Positions 34,501 to 45,269 of a stretch of DNA of 64,000 bases are shown here, piece after piece. Position 1 is the first letter of the stretch. Every line of letters begins with the position of its first letter. The translations under genes were made by a program, and so were the position numbers. This DNA is from Schistocerca nitens. Taxonomy: Eukaryota > Arthropoda > Insecta > Orthoptera > Acrididae. The stretch is taken from positions 135,964,521 to 136,028,520 of the forward strand of contig NC_064621.1 in NCBI RefSeq assembly GCF_023898315.1, written 5' to 3'. Below the pieces are notes generated by a model that was not told the origin of the DNA, ran no database searches, and saw only the letters and a list, made by a program, of their open reading frames with translations.

Positions 34501-35676
34501 AAGAGCTGTGTGTGGGGTGAATGCTTTTGTGTAAAATACTTCATAAAATGATTTCTTGGTTTTATGAAAGACTGTTCTGGCACGAATGATTGTCGATATT
34601 CAGGAAGAAAAACTAACTGACGTATGTGATGAATTGCAACCATTCAAGCGTCGTGCGACATTTGCATTCAATAAATAAGATTAGTAGTTGGGAGTAGAAG
34701 TACTCCATGCTCTAAATCAAAGCAACAAAAAATTAAAGGGGTAACTGTCATTGCGTTTTTGCTTTAACGTCACCAGCTTGCCAATTGAGCATTCCTCTGT
34801 AATATTGTTACTGGTGACGAGTTACGATGCCTTTTTGTTAAGAAATTAATGGCTAAGCCCCAACACAAAACATATACTCGAGCAAAGGGCAGTAATAACA
34901 TAATATTTTGCATATGCTGGCTCAAAAATGGTATTGTGTGGTACGAACTTTTCCCCAGGTGGGTATCCATCAACTTTAGACACTTTTCGGCCGCAGCGTA
35001 AGAAAATCGGCTGACAAATTTCCATCATATGTTGCTACTACACGATAACGCACTCTGCTGACTTCACAAACAAAATTAGCCAAAAATTTTTTTGGGAAGT
35101 GATACGTCATGCACTTAGTTTTCTTATTTTACGCCCTCAGAGGTTTACCTTTTCTGCTTCTTAACGCAGACAATCAAGAAAATTCCTTTCCGGTCAAAAC
35201 TGCAATTCCAACGTCATCTGACGGCATCTGTAATTCATATCCAGTACATATCTCCAAGTGTGGAATCAGTAAACTATCTGAGCACTGTAACGGTGTTTCA
35301 GAGAATGTGGGAGAATATACTCTGGAAGATTGATTTCTCTCTGATGTTTACTGTTTTGTTCAACAAACATGGAAAACGCTATGAAATCATGCACTGTAGT
35401 GAGATATGAAACACCATGCACCACAATAACCTTACGGTGAAAGTGTATTGTATAAATATATAGGATGTCTGTAACTATGTGAGCATGAATCAGTAAGTTA
35501 TTATTCACTCTGGGCTTCTAAACAGTCGATGTGTGCTTGCTGTCCTGGGTCACTTACATATAGTATAAAAATGTGTCATTTTATAAACGAAATAAATAAG
35601 ACTCCCTTAGTGATTTTCGATCTGACTGCCTTTATCTTTGTCACAAAACGGCTAAAAATCTGATGTACAGAGAGAC
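34501..35676. other. No gene recognised
   Basis: AT-rich, with frames up to 80 codons and no motif. No terminal repeats were seen. Confidence 0.45.
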
Positions 35677-35692
35677 GAACCACAAGAGAATA

Positions 35693-35888
35693 GCCGGCCG
35701 AAGTGGCCGTGCGGTTAAAGGCGCTGCAGTCTGGAACCGCAGGACCGCTACGGTCGCAGGTTCGAATCCTGCCTCGGGCATGGGTGTTTGTGATGTCCTT
35801 AGGTTAGTTAGGTTTAACTAGTTCTAAGTTCTAGGGGACTAATGACCTCAGCAGTTGAGTCCCATAGTGCTCAGAGCCATTTGAACCA
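35693..35888 (+). mobile_element. tRNA-headed SINE (family A)
   Basis: GCCGGCCGAAGTGGCCGTGC start, B box GGTTCGAATCC and full tail. The direct repeat ACAAGAGAATA and flanking bases (about 35677-35692 and 35883-35898) mark the target-site duplication. It overlaps the SINE's terminal GAACCA, so the right edge is uncertain by about 6 bp. Confidence 0.93.
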
Positions 35889-35898
35889 CAAGAGAATA

Positions 35899-37514
35899 CA
35901 GGCTTCAATTTACAGGCGAACTCATTACCATACAGTTAACAAGCTGTTACGGTATTTCCGTCAGCCTTATTGCCCCACTGGTCGCTAGGATAGGTAAATC
36001 ACAGCGTAAATAACGAGATAGTAGCAATTTTAGCGTGGAACGACTTCCTTGGACTAGAAATCATAAATTGGTAACCTTATTTCACACCTAATGTGATAAC
36101 CACTTAGATCATTCAATGGAAATGATACGAAATTTTCAACTGAATTTAGCGGGATAATTCTGTGTCATCCAGGAAGTAACTCGTCGGTCACAGAGCTTCC
36201 AAATGTATCGTTTTGTTGTCGAGTTTCAGTTACACTACTAGCTCAAAGAATACCAGCCGATGTGTTCCTGGATCAGACTGGAAAGAGACCACAGCTGGTG
36301 TCTCGAATACGCAGCTTCCGAGGGCCGAAAGACCCAAAGGTTATGTCAGTGAGTCTTATTCGCATTTCAGTAAGTAGGTTTAGGGACTAGAGCGTAGTTA
36401 CTAATAATACTCAGATGTACCAACAGCAAACTGAGCCTAATAAATCAATAAGTATCACAATTATTTGTGTCTGACTGTCTTAAGCCTACTGGAAACTAAA
36501 ATGGTCATTCACCAGATACGATTCACATTTTGGAACATTTAGGTGATTATACTGTAAATATTATGAGTAGGCAGCAACATTATACTTATAGACTCAGAAA
36601 AAATGTTTCTTGAGCCTGCTGTCAATGCCACTGTCCCCAAAAGATAACCATACTAATACAGGATAAAAAAGAAAAAAAAACAGAACTGATAGCAAAACAT
36701 GAATATCCGCGGGAGACTTCTTACGCTATGAACAACAGAGTTCCAAATCAAAGAAGCCTAGAATGGAGGAAATGATACTCAATAACAGAAAAAGTTGGCT
36801 CAAAAATCCGTTGAAAATGAAACCAGCGAATGTATGCAGTACACAAAAGGCGAAGGGATTGTTATTAGAACGTGGAACAAGAAACGCAAAACGCTGATGG
36901 TAATGTCTAGAATAAGTTATCCTCAAGCACAATTGTCATTCATTCTATAGCGAAAGTTGTGAGTACAGTACATCCGCTGTTGATGCGCTGTCAATAAAAG
37001 CGAACAGCGTCTATGATGAAGAACTTTTCACAAGCAGTACGTTTAATACACAGCGAACTCGAAAGAACAACAGGTTCACCAACCTGACCGTGGTGCTGAG
37101 ATCCCATGTAGTGCCTGAGCAGAGTGTTATTAATTTAGCCTCTGACGTTTTCATATAACGACCCTTCTAGGCTACCACAATATTCGTATAAGAATTATCG
37201 AGTTGTAATGATCCGACATAGATTGGCAGACGGTTGTAGAATTGGCCGAGATCATCCATACACTAAACTAGCACTCGCTGCATTACAGCTCACACTTAGG
37301 CCTAATTTCTGCCTATGAAACAATTACTCAACAGTGGCTGACAAGCATGACCACCCCTGAAAACAACATACAACACAACTCATCACAGAAAAATTCTCAG
37401 TAATTATATCTTTCTGCAGGTCACTTGATTTCTTTCGCATCAGAGAGCCACCCAGTTGTGGAGACGAGGAACAACTTAAGCTTTTGGCCATAGCCAACAG
37501 CGGAAGTACGTAAT
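35899..37514. other. No gene recognised
   Basis: AT-rich. The right part (about 37200-37514) may belong to the decayed gypsy element downstream of its RNase H, but no integrase motif is readable. Confidence 0.4.
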
Positions 37515-38131
37515 ACCATAGATTACTGTAATAATCTCCTCGGTCGTGGAATAATTTTGCTCTGTTTTGTTCAGCTGTAGGGGTGTGTACACTATAGGAC
37601 GCTCTTTACCATCTATATTCTGTCCTAGGACATCCCTCATAGCAGTATTGACTGAATCATGAAATAGAATAAATTATTTTTCAAAATCAAGGAATATCAA
37701 AACTGGGTCTGATGTCAGTGCTCTCTTTAAAGTATCGAATGCCATCTGACATTCAGCAGACCATTCAAATTCTTCTCCTTTCCGTATCACACGATTCAAA
37801 GGACTGGCAATTCCAGAATAGTCCTTTACAAATTCACAACGATAATTACAGACATCGGTGAAACTCTGCAACCGGCTAACGGCCTCCGGTGAAGAAAAAT
37901 TGTTAACTGATGAGATCAGTCATGGATCTGTTCTCACACTTTACTTGCTAATTATATGCCCAGGATGATTTACTTCTTTTAATGCAAAATAATATCTATC
38001 GATGCGCAGCGTTAGTCATGTTTTTCTCAGCCTTTTGAATACCTCTTCCAACTGTTGTACGTGCTGTTCCATATACTTTGAAAACATTATGATGCCATCC
38101 AGATAGATCAAACATTGTTCCATTAAGTTTC
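37515..38131 (-). pseudogene. Gypsy reverse transcriptase C-part and RNase H
   Basis: CLIYLDGIIMFSKYMEQHVQ (about 38040-38110) is the catalytic box with YLDD changed to YLDG. CEFVKDYSGIASPLNRVIRK and FEWSAECQMAFDTLKRALTS (37674-37871) are the connection and RNase H start. After a frameshift, DGKERPIVYT and LNKTEQNYSTTE (about 37530-37620) continue the RNase H. Loss of the second catalytic Asp and the frameshifts make it inactive. Confidence 0.85.
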
Positions 38132-38230
38132 GGGTGCGCAGCCGCAAGAATTCTCCTTCTTCTTCTTCTAATATTTCGACTGTATAACGTTCAGCCATCT
38201 TCAGAGTGAGCCGCAAGACTGCCGCTCCAG

Positions 38231-40580
38231 TTTTTTTTTTTTTACTTTATTGGTATTTTAAAGCCTGTACAACAGGCAGGCTGTCAGCAGCACACTATGC
38301 TGCTCTTCAGCCATAGAATATACAAGCAGTAGAAACAGGAGAAAACATAAAAGTTACAAAAGGTGGGCAATAAAACAGGAGACACAGAGAGACACACACG
38401 GAGCCGTTCACACTCGTCGAGAATCCACACTGCTAACAGATGAGACGACGCACAAACACTGTAGATGACGATGGCACTGGTGAACGAGGCGACGGTGAAC
38501 ACGGAACACTAAACATGACGGCACACACGAAACACTGATGGCGGTGATCTCCGGCGCGCGAATGTCCACTTTGCGTGTGCGAGTCCGGGGACCTGCCAAA
38601 AGGGGAACAGGGGTGAGATGGGGGAGAGGGGAGAAAAAGGATGCCAATGGCGGAGGAGACGGGGGCAGGAGGAGAGGGACAGGGGAGGGGAGGCCCGGGG
38701 GAGGAGGGGAAAGAAAAGGAGGAGGGAGGGAAAAAGGGAGAGAAGGGAGGGAGGGTGCCCAGAGGAGCAGGCACAGGAGGAGGGCGGGAGAATCAAAGTT
38801 GGTAGGAGGGGTAGATGGAGGGGAGGAGGGCATCATCAGGGAGGGGGAGCTGGCGGAAGCCACCTTGGGAGAGGGTAAGGAGGGTGGACAGATGGAGACC
38901 GGGCGGGACGTGGGAATACAGGCGCAGCAGCGGGCGGGGGTGGGAGAGGATTGGGGAGACGAGCGGGTGAGGAGGGTCGAGTTTACGGGAGGTGTACAGG
39001 ATACGTATCCTTTCAAGGAAAAGGAGGAGGTGGGGGAAGGGGATGAGATCATACAGGATCCGCGTGGGGGAGGGGAGACGGATGCGATAGGCGAGGCGGA
39101 GAGCATGGCGTTCAAGGATTTGGAGGGATTTATAAAAGGGAGGGGGGGCGGAGATCCAAGCCGGATGGGCATAACAAAGGATAGGGCGGATGAGGGATTT
39201 ATAGGTGTGGAGGATGGTGGAGGGGTCCAGACCCCACGTACGGCCGGAGAGGAGCTTGAGGAGACTGAGTCGGGAGCGTGCCTTGGCTTGGATTGTCCGG
39301 AGGTGGGGAGTCCAGGAGAGGCGACGGTCGAGGGTGACGCCAAGGTACTTAAGGGTGGGAGTGAGGGCGATAGGACGGCCATAGATGGTGATGTAGAAAT
39401 CAAGGAGGCGGAAGGAAGGGGTGGTTTTGCCTACAATGATCGCGAGGGTTTTGGAGGGATTGACCTTGAGCAACCACTGGTTGCACCAAGCGGTGAACCG
39501 GTCAAGATGGGATTGGAGAAGGTGTTGGGAGCGCTGCAGGGTGGGGGCAAGGGCAAGGAAGGCGGTATCATCGGCAAACTGGAGAAGGTGGACGGGGGCT
39601 GGCGGCGGCGGCATGTCCGCCGTGTACAAAAGGTACAGAAGGGGGGAGAGGACGGAGCCTTGGGGCACACCGGCAGAGGGGAAAAAGGTGAAGGAATCTG
39701 CGTTATGGATGGTGACATAGGAAGGACGGCGGGAGAGAAAGGAGCCGATCAGACGGACGTAGTTAATGGGAAGGGCGAAGGTTTGGAGCTTGAAGAGGAG
39801 ACCGGAACGCCAAACGCGGTCATAGGCACGTTCGAGGTCCAGGGAGAGGAAGATTGCGGAGCGACGGGAATTAAGCTGTTCGGAAAGGAGATGAGTGAGG
39901 TGAAGGAGAAGGTCGTTGGAAGAGAAGGACGGCCGAAAGCCACACTGGGTAACGGGAAGAAGGCGGTGCTGGCGGAGATGCTGGTGGATGCGGCGGGTGA
40001 GGATAGATTCCAGGACCTTGCTGAAGACCGAGGTAAGGCTGATGGGGCGGTAGGAGGAGACGGCGGACGGTGGTTTGCCGGGTTTAAGGAACATGAGGAT
40101 ACGGGAGGTTTTCCACAGGTCGGGGTAGTAACCGGTGGACAGGACTACATTGTAGAGCCTGGCCAGGGTGGAGAGGAAAGAGACAGGAGCTTCACGAAGG
40201 TGACGGTAGGTGACACGATCGTGACCAGGAGCGGTGTTGCGTTTCGTGCGGAGTGTAGCAATGAGATCCTGTGTAGTGATAGGGGCATTGAGTTCCGTGT
40301 GTGCAATGTTGTCCAAGTACTGGATACCAGGAGCGAGGGGAGGGGAAGAGGTGTCAGTTCGATCGCGGATATCCGGGAAGAGGGAGTAATCGAACTGGGG
40401 ATCATCGGGGATGGAAAATACATCGGAGAGGTAGGAGGCAAAGTGATGGGCCTTACTAAGGGAGTCAGGGAAAGGGTGATCATCATGGAGAAGAGGATAA
40501 TAGGGGGAGGGTTTAGTTCCGGTAAGGCGACGGAAGGCCGACCAGAACTTGGACGAGTTGATTGGTAGGGTAGCATTTAA
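38231..40580 (-). mobile_element. Jockey-clade LINE, 5' truncated
   Basis: The 10-bp duplication GCCGCTCCAG lies at 38221-38230 and 40581-40590, in Penelope-like sequence. The 3' poly(A) is the T run at about 38231-38243 on the plus strand. The 3' UTR covers 38244-38792. The plus strand is very purine-rich over about 38600-39300. Confidence 0.95.
38793..40580 (-). CDS. Jockey-type reverse transcriptase, 5'-truncated open frame
   Basis: The open frame runs about 595 codons from the truncation point to the stop at 38793 and, upstream, reads 37 further codons into Penelope-like sequence. Reverse transcriptase blocks are in order: KTSRILMFLKPGKPPSAV, SYRPISLTSVFSKVLE, QCGFRPSFSSNDLLLHL, LSLDLERAYDRVW (first Asp), AGVPQGSVLSPLLYLLY, FADD at 39567-39578 (catalytic Asp pair) and TLKYLGVTLDRRLSW. 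It ends with the C-terminal region typical of jockey ORF2. The apurinic endonuclease domain is missing because of 5' truncation. No internal stop in the retained part suggests a recent insertion. It is not an autonomous gene. Confidence 0.92.
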   Translation of the reverse strand, partial: LNATLPINSSKFWSAFRRLTGTKPSPYYPLLHDDHPFPDSLSKAHHFASYLSDVFSIPDDPQFDYSLFPDIRDRTDTSSPPLAPGIQYLDNIAHTELNAPITTQDLIATLRTKRNTAPGHDRVTYRHLREAPVSFLSTLARLYNVVLSTGYYPDLWKTSRILMFLKPGKPPSAVSSYRPISLTSVFSKVLESILTRRIHQHLRQHRLLPVTQCGFRPSFSSNDLLLHLTHLLSEQLNSRRSAIFLSLDLERAYDRVWRSGLLFKLQTFALPINYVRLIGSFLSRRPSYVTIHNADSFTFFPSAGVPQGSVLSPLLYLLYTADMPPPPAPVHLLQFADDTAFLALAPTLQRSQHLLQSHLDRFTAWCNQWLLKVNPSKTLAIIVGKTTPSFRLLDFYITIYGRPIALTPTLKYLGVTLDRRLSWTPHLRTIQAKARSRLSLLKLLSGRTWGLDPSTILHTYKSLIRPILCYAHPAWISAPPPFYKSLQILERHALRLAYRIRLPSPTRILYDLIPFPHLLLFLERIRILYTSRKLDPPHPLVSPILSHPRPLLRLYSHVPPGLHLSTLLTLSQGGFRQLPLPDDALLPSIYPSYQL

Positions 40581-40962
40581 GCCGCTCCAGTGCTCGCTTC
40601 GTCCCTTTATACTCGTGCACCGCGCAACTGCGCATGCGGCCACAGATGCAAATGCGCTAGAGACGTTAGTCAGCGGCAGAGACGTGCACAATGCGCGAGT
40701 TACATCTATGATTCAACAGTCGATCTGTGTTGGCATGTAGATATATCACTGTGAGCTGCACTGTGACGACGTGCCGGATTCCATGATTTATCAAGGTTGA
40801 AACCACTGTCTCTATTAATTACATTCGTCGTCAAGCGAATCTCAATTGCCTCCTTCACTATCCAGTCCAAAAAAGATGATGTAGTTACCAAAATTTCGGC
40901 GTTGTCATACAACATACTGTAACCAGTGTCAATACAGTGCTCTGCCACTGCCGACTTTTTTT

Positions 40963-41345
40963 AGTTTCAATCCCCCAAGTACATCATTCAATAATCTCTG
41001 AATGGTGGTGAGTGCAATCTTGAGTCCGAATGGCATTCGACGATTTTGGAAACGATCCCCGGGACAGGAAAAGCTTTCTCTGGTCGATCCTCTGGCGCTG
41101 CTTCTACTTAAAGATTACCTTCTCTTTAAATCCTTTGTGCAGAAATATTTATATTGACCCAATCCGTCGAGAATCTCTGATATATTTGGTATTTCGTATG
41201 CCTTTTTGACCATTTGTGCACTGAGGTACTGGTAGTCACACTGTATTTTTAGTGAAACCTGGTGACTTTTCCGCGACTAAAATTGCGGGTGCCCCTCAAA
41301 GACTATCGCTATACCCAATAATACTATCAGTTAGCTGCTAGTCGA
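40963..41345 (-). pseudogene. Gypsy reverse transcriptase N-part
   Basis: In shifting frames the minus strand reads APAILVAEKS, then IPNISEILDGLGQYKYFCTKDLK-type sequence (here with frame breaks), then an EDRPEKAFPVPGDRF-type block, RMPFGLKIALTTIQRLLNDV. These are the finger and palm blocks of a Ty3/gypsy reverse transcriptase. At least three frame breaks are present. Confidence 0.8.
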
Positions 41346-41452
41346 TAAATTCTTTTGTTGTTGGTTGCATACGCTTCGGAACTCCTTATGGATTCTTGTA
41401 AGCTGGAGCGTTAGCTCCTGTTGGTAATCGTGTTGCGTGAATGGCGTTGTTG

Positions 41453-42303
41453 TTAATGAACCACTCGGATTAAATAATCAATGAGCTGCAGTGGCAATCC
41501 TTCCATTGCATCTGTATCATTTCCCTGTAAATCTTTCACTTTCTCACCTAACGCAGATGCATTGACAGTTTGTTTGTAGGAATGTTCCTCACTTGACCTA
41601 TCCAGGTCATCTTCTTCCAAAATATCCAAATTACCAATTACTAAACCCTTTGGTAATCTCAATACGTCCCTGATAAAATTATCAAGACTGATCAGAATAA
41701 TAAAATCTCCGTCCTCGTCCCTGATGCCAACAAAATAGTGTGACTTATCGAATTCTTCGTTTGTTTCCAATGGCTCTTCAACATATAATAAATATAATAA
41801 GGTAGGTCCGTATGTATGAAACACAGATCAATTTTTTATTTGGTACCACCTTCATGATCGATTAAGCTTGCGTCAGTGTAATACTTGTTGATGTTGCACC
41901 TAGTGGAAACAGTGTCCCACCAAGTTCACCTGTGCGCTGCACAAGGTACAGTCCCAGGATCGCACAAGGCCCCTCATCAACATGATGCATCAATACTTCT
42001 AATGCTCTAGAGTACACTTGTTTGCCATGTTCAAACTGAGGAGCGTTCTCCTCAATGGCCTCACGTCGTTAGCTCCGCATAAACTGTAGCGTGGCGACCA
42101 ATTCTCTTTCTGCCCAACAGATCAGGACTGACTACTTCCAAGTGAGCCCCGGGGGCCACCAGAAATTTACGTTTCGTACCGCTTACTTTGTCTAGAAAGC
42201 AACATTCCGTCTCTGCACACGTGTTTGGAGTCTCGTGTTCTACTGGGAATGCTGTCCGACGGGTGAGGCACCCCTGTGCTCGTTTAAGGGCCGATTATTA
42301 GGA
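41453..42303 (-). pseudogene. Gypsy protease-to-reverse-transcriptase linker
   Basis: The 123-codon frame 41453-41824 has EEPLETNEEF, RLPKGLVIGNLDILEEDDLD and DYLIRVV, which I recognise as the region between protease and reverse transcriptase of gypsy elements. The upstream part to 42303 is open only in short pieces. No DTGA protease box could be read with confidence. Confidence 0.55.
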
Positions 42304-43695
42304 CCATCTGGTGAGCAAGATGTATGAAACAGGCGAATTACCCTCAGACTTCAAGAAGAATATAATAATTCCAATCCCAAAGAAATCAGGTGTTGACAGA
42401 CGAGAGAATTACCGAACAATCAGTTTAATAAGCCACAGCTGCAAAATACTAACACGAATTCTTTACAGACGAATGGAAAAACTAGTAGAAGTCGACCTCG
42501 GGGAAGATCAGTTTGGATTCCGTAGAAATACTGGAACACGTGAGGCAATACTGACCTTACGACTTATCTTAGAAGAAAGATTAAGGAAAGGCAAACCTAC
42601 GTTTCTAGCATTTGTAGACTTAGAGAAAGCTTTTGACAATGTTGACTGGAATACTCTCTTTCAAATTCTAAAGGTGGCAGGTGTAAAATACAGGGAGCGA
42701 AAGGCTATTTACAATTTGTACAGAAACCAGATGGCAGTTATAAGAGTCGAGGGACATGAAAGGGAAGCAGTGGTTGGGAAGGGAGTAAGACAGGGTTGTA
42801 GCCTCTCCCCGATGTTATTCAATCTGTATATTGAGCAAGCAGTAAAGGAAACAAAAGAAAAATTCGGAGTAGGTATTAAAATCCATGGAGAAGAAATAAA
42901 AACTTTGAGGTTCGCCGATGACATTGTAATTCGGTCAGAGACAGCAAATGACTTGGAAGAGCAGTTGAACGGAATGGATGGTGTCTTGAAGGGAGGATAT
43001 AAGATGAACATCAACAAAAGCAAAACGAGGATAATGGAATGTAGTCGAATTAAGTCGGGTGATGCTGAGGTGATTAGATTAGGAAATGAGACACTTAAAG
43101 TAGTAAAGGAGTTTTGCTATTTGGGGAGAAAAATAACTGATGATGGTCGAAGTAGAGAGGATATAAAATGTAGACTGGCAATGGCAAGGAAAGCGTTTCT
43201 GAAGAAGAGAAATTTGTTAACATTGAGTATAGATTTAAGTGTCAGGAAGTCATTTCTGAAAGTATTTGTATGGAGTGTAGCCATGTATGGAAGTGAAACA
43301 TGGACGGTAAATAGTTTGGACAAGAAGAGAATAGAAGCTTTCGAAATGTGGTGCTACAGAAGAATGCTGAAGATTAGATGGGTAGATCACATAACTAATG
43401 AGGAGGTACTGAATAGGATTGGGGAGAAGAGGAGTTTGTGGCACAACTTGACCAGAAGAAGGGATCGGTTGGTAGGACATGTTCTGAGGCATCAAGGGAT
43501 CACCAATTTAGTATTGGAGGGCAGCGTGGAGGGTAAAAATCGTAGGGGGAGACCAAGAGATGAATACACTAAGCAGATTCAGAAGGATGTAGGTTGCAGT
43601 AGGTACTGGGAGATGAAGAAGCTTGCACAGGATAGAGTAGCATGGAGAGCTGCATCAAACCAGTCTCAGGACTGAAGACAACAACAACAACAACA
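42304..43695 (+). mobile_element. RTE-type LINE (copy C), 5' truncated
   Basis: Plus-strand insertion in the gypsy element with an 8-bp duplication, TATTAGGA, at 42296-42303 and 43696-43703. The 3' end GACTGAAGACAACAACAACA is followed by (AAC)n. It belongs to the same family as copies A and B and is the best preserved. Confidence 0.93.
42311..43675 (+). CDS. RTE-type reverse transcriptase, truncated open frame
   Basis: An uninterrupted 454-codon frame lacks only the endonuclease and the first part of the reverse transcriptase. Blocks are PSDFKKNIIIPIPKKSG, ENYRTISLISHSCKILTRIL, EDQFGFRRNTGTREAILTL, FVDLEKAFDNVDW (first Asp), GKGVRQGCSLSPMLFNLY, FADD at 42911-42922 and FCYLGRKITDDGRS. The C-terminal part has WRPRDEYTKQIQKDVG-like sequence (here RGRPRDEYTKQ). 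There are no stops, so it is younger than copies A and B. It has no start or promoter of its own. Confidence 0.92.
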   Translation: MSKMYETGELPSDFKKNIIIPIPKKSGVDRRENYRTISLISHSCKILTRILYRRMEKLVEVDLGEDQFGFRRNTGTREAILTLRLILEERLRKGKPTFLAFVDLEKAFDNVDWNTLFQILKVAGVKYRERKAIYNLYRNQMAVIRVEGHEREAVVGKGVRQGCSLSPMLFNLYIEQAVKETKEKFGVGIKIHGEEIKTLRFADDIVIRSETANDLEEQLNGMDGVLKGGYKMNINKSKTRIMECSRIKSGDAEVIRLGNETLKVVKEFCYLGRKITDDGRSREDIKCRLAMARKAFLKKRNLLTLSIDLSVRKSFLKVFVWSVAMYGSETWTVNSLDKKRIEAFEMWCYRRMLKIRWVDHITNEEVLNRIGEKRSLWHNLTRRRDRLVGHVLRHQGITNLVLEGSVEGKNRRGRPRDEYTKQIQKDVGCSRYWEMKKLAQDRVAWRAASNQSQD

Positions 43696-43703
43696 TATTA
43701 GGA

Positions 43704-44460
43704 TGTAGATTGTCCGGATCTTCCTTCCGACAGTCACACACTTTATGGTCCACCTCCCCACACTCATAACATTCGAGCTGACGACATTGTTTCCTGAAAT
43801 GGTCCATGCGCCCGCATCTAAAACACTTCACTTCAGAAGGAAAAAACATCGCCATCACTCCGTCTTCATTTAAGGTTGTCGACCTCCTCCAGTTGCGTAG
43901 CAATCCTAATGCCTGCAGATAAGTCACTTGGGTTCTCCATTCTGACACTTCTTGACATGTCAGCTGAAACATATCTTATAAATACATCCACTGTTTCGCC
44001 GTGTTTCTGCAATAGTCCATCGATTTTTTCCATAAAGAACCTCGCGCTGTTCTGATTCTAATAGAGCTATATTAGACCGTTAGTCAGTTCATCAAATGTT
44101 TGGGCCTCACTGAGGGTCTTGTGGTACGTAGCGTAGGATTTCATGCCACTCACTAACCTTAATCTAGGATATTCAACGAAGTTTCAACCAACCATTTTCG
44201 CAATTTGGCCGTAGCCTTTGCATCAGTAATAAAAATTGATACATCTTGGGCTGCTTTCCCCAAAAAAGGCGCTATGCGGTTGGTTGCAGCGGGATCGATG
44301 GAATGAGTGGGTGCACTCATCGTGGTTTTATTTTCTCGTGAATCAAGGAATCCTTGTACTTCAATGGCTTCCTGCTGCTCTTTCTCCTATGCAATTCTTC
44401 ACTGTCGTGCCCCTATTGCGTTGTAGTTTGTAACAACATGGCTGTCTGCTTTAAAGCTTC
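43704..44460 (-). pseudogene. Gypsy gag with two zinc knuckles
   Basis: The frame 43655-43972 holds two CCHC knuckles: CFRCGRMDHFRKQC (C-x2-C-x4-H-x4-C) and CYECGEVDHKVCDC. Further upstream (about 44060-44330), after frame breaks, AAQDVSIFITDAKATAKLRKW-type sequence fits the gag core. The knuckles would bind packaged RNA in an active element. Confidence 0.78.
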
Positions 44461-44490
44461 ACCATTTCATTCAGAGTCGTTGCTCGTGTT

Positions 44491-44939
44491 TCTGGCATTT
44501 GTGTAAACTCCATCTGCTGTTACACCAAAAAAGAAGGAAACTGCACACAAAATTGGCAATAAAAGGAACTAAACCACACTTAATCTTTGTGCCGTCCCAT
44601 AGCCCAACGAGACTCAGTGCACTGGTGTGTTTCGTGATCGACCCTTCTACATGTACTACAGGTAGCTGACACAGCTTGAACACATGGCAGGTCATAGCTA
44701 GATAAATTACAGTACGGACGACTCACTGGCTGCAAGTGGACTTCTCTAGTGTTCCCACGAAACTAAGACAAGTTTGAAGGCTCCTGCAGCATAACAAACA
44801 ACATTTGAATGTAATGTGAAAGTGCATATGGCTCAACATGGTCACGAGAAAATACAGAGTCAGAAATCTGACAAGTATCGACCATTCACTACGTCGCACT
44901 GTTACTTACTTCACCTCGTAGCTGATAACCTGACGTCGG
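44491..44939. other. No gene recognised; possible gypsy 5' region
   Basis: Sequence between the gag remnant and the nested SINE block. No long terminal repeat or primer-binding site could be identified. Confidence 0.35.
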
Positions 44940-45237
44940 AGCTGCGCAGAAAATGTTCAAATGTGTGTGAAATCTTATGGGACTTAACTGCTAAGGTCAT
45001 CAGTCCCTAAGTCCGACCCCGGTATCTGAGTGGTCAGCACGACAGACTGTCAATCCTAAGGGCCCGGGTTCGATTCCCGGCTGGGTCGGAGATTTTCTCC
45101 GCTCAGGGACTGGGTGTTGTGTTGTCCTAATCATCATCATTTCATCCCCATCGACGCGCAAGTTGCCGAAGTGGTGGCAAATCGAAAGGCTTGCACCAGG
45201 CGAGCGGTCTACCCGACAGGAGGCCCTCGTCACACGC

Positions 45238-45269
<32 letters not shown>

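Larger units (their letters stand above)
38132..40962 (-). mobile_element. Penelope-like element fragment, split by a jockey LINE
   Basis: Minus-strand frame 40706-40948 (MAEHCIDTGYSMLY, EAIEIRLTTNVINRDSGFNL) matches the GIY-YIG endonuclease C-terminus of Penelope-like elements. The 3' part continues at 38230-38132 after the jockey insertion, with CTGAAGATGGC...GAAATATTAG, a block I associate with these elements. The short repeat AGTTTC at 38126-38131 and 40963-40968 brackets it, and removing it restores gypsy reverse-transcriptase order. Only this 3' fragment (about 480 bp) is present. Confidence 0.75.
37515..44490 (-). mobile_element. Decayed gypsy (Ty3) retrotransposon with nested insertions
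   Basis: Read on the minus strand, pieces appear in the order gag (44460-43704), protease/linker (about 42300-41450), reverse transcriptase N-part (41345-40963), reverse transcriptase C-part (38131-38010) and RNase H (37880-37515). Two foreign blocks interrupt it: an RTE LINE (42304-43695) and a Penelope-like fragment that itself carries a jockey LINE (38132-40962). Long terminal repeats were not found, and integrase is missing or unreadable. Multiple frameshifts are present. Confidence 0.82.

Noticed and set aside
38408..39403. A 331-codon minus-strand frame rich in Pro and Ser
   Set aside because: It is a shifted-frame shadow of the same biased LINE sequence, with low-complexity residues only.
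38538..40568. A 676-codon plus-strand open frame
   Set aside because: It is antisense to the jockey reverse transcriptase and 3' UTR. Gly/Glu-rich composition follows from the strand bias, and the minus strand has clear reverse transcriptase motifs.
45020..45095. A tRNA-Asp gene
   Set aside because: It is the head of a family B SINE with target-site duplications and a body and tail attached.
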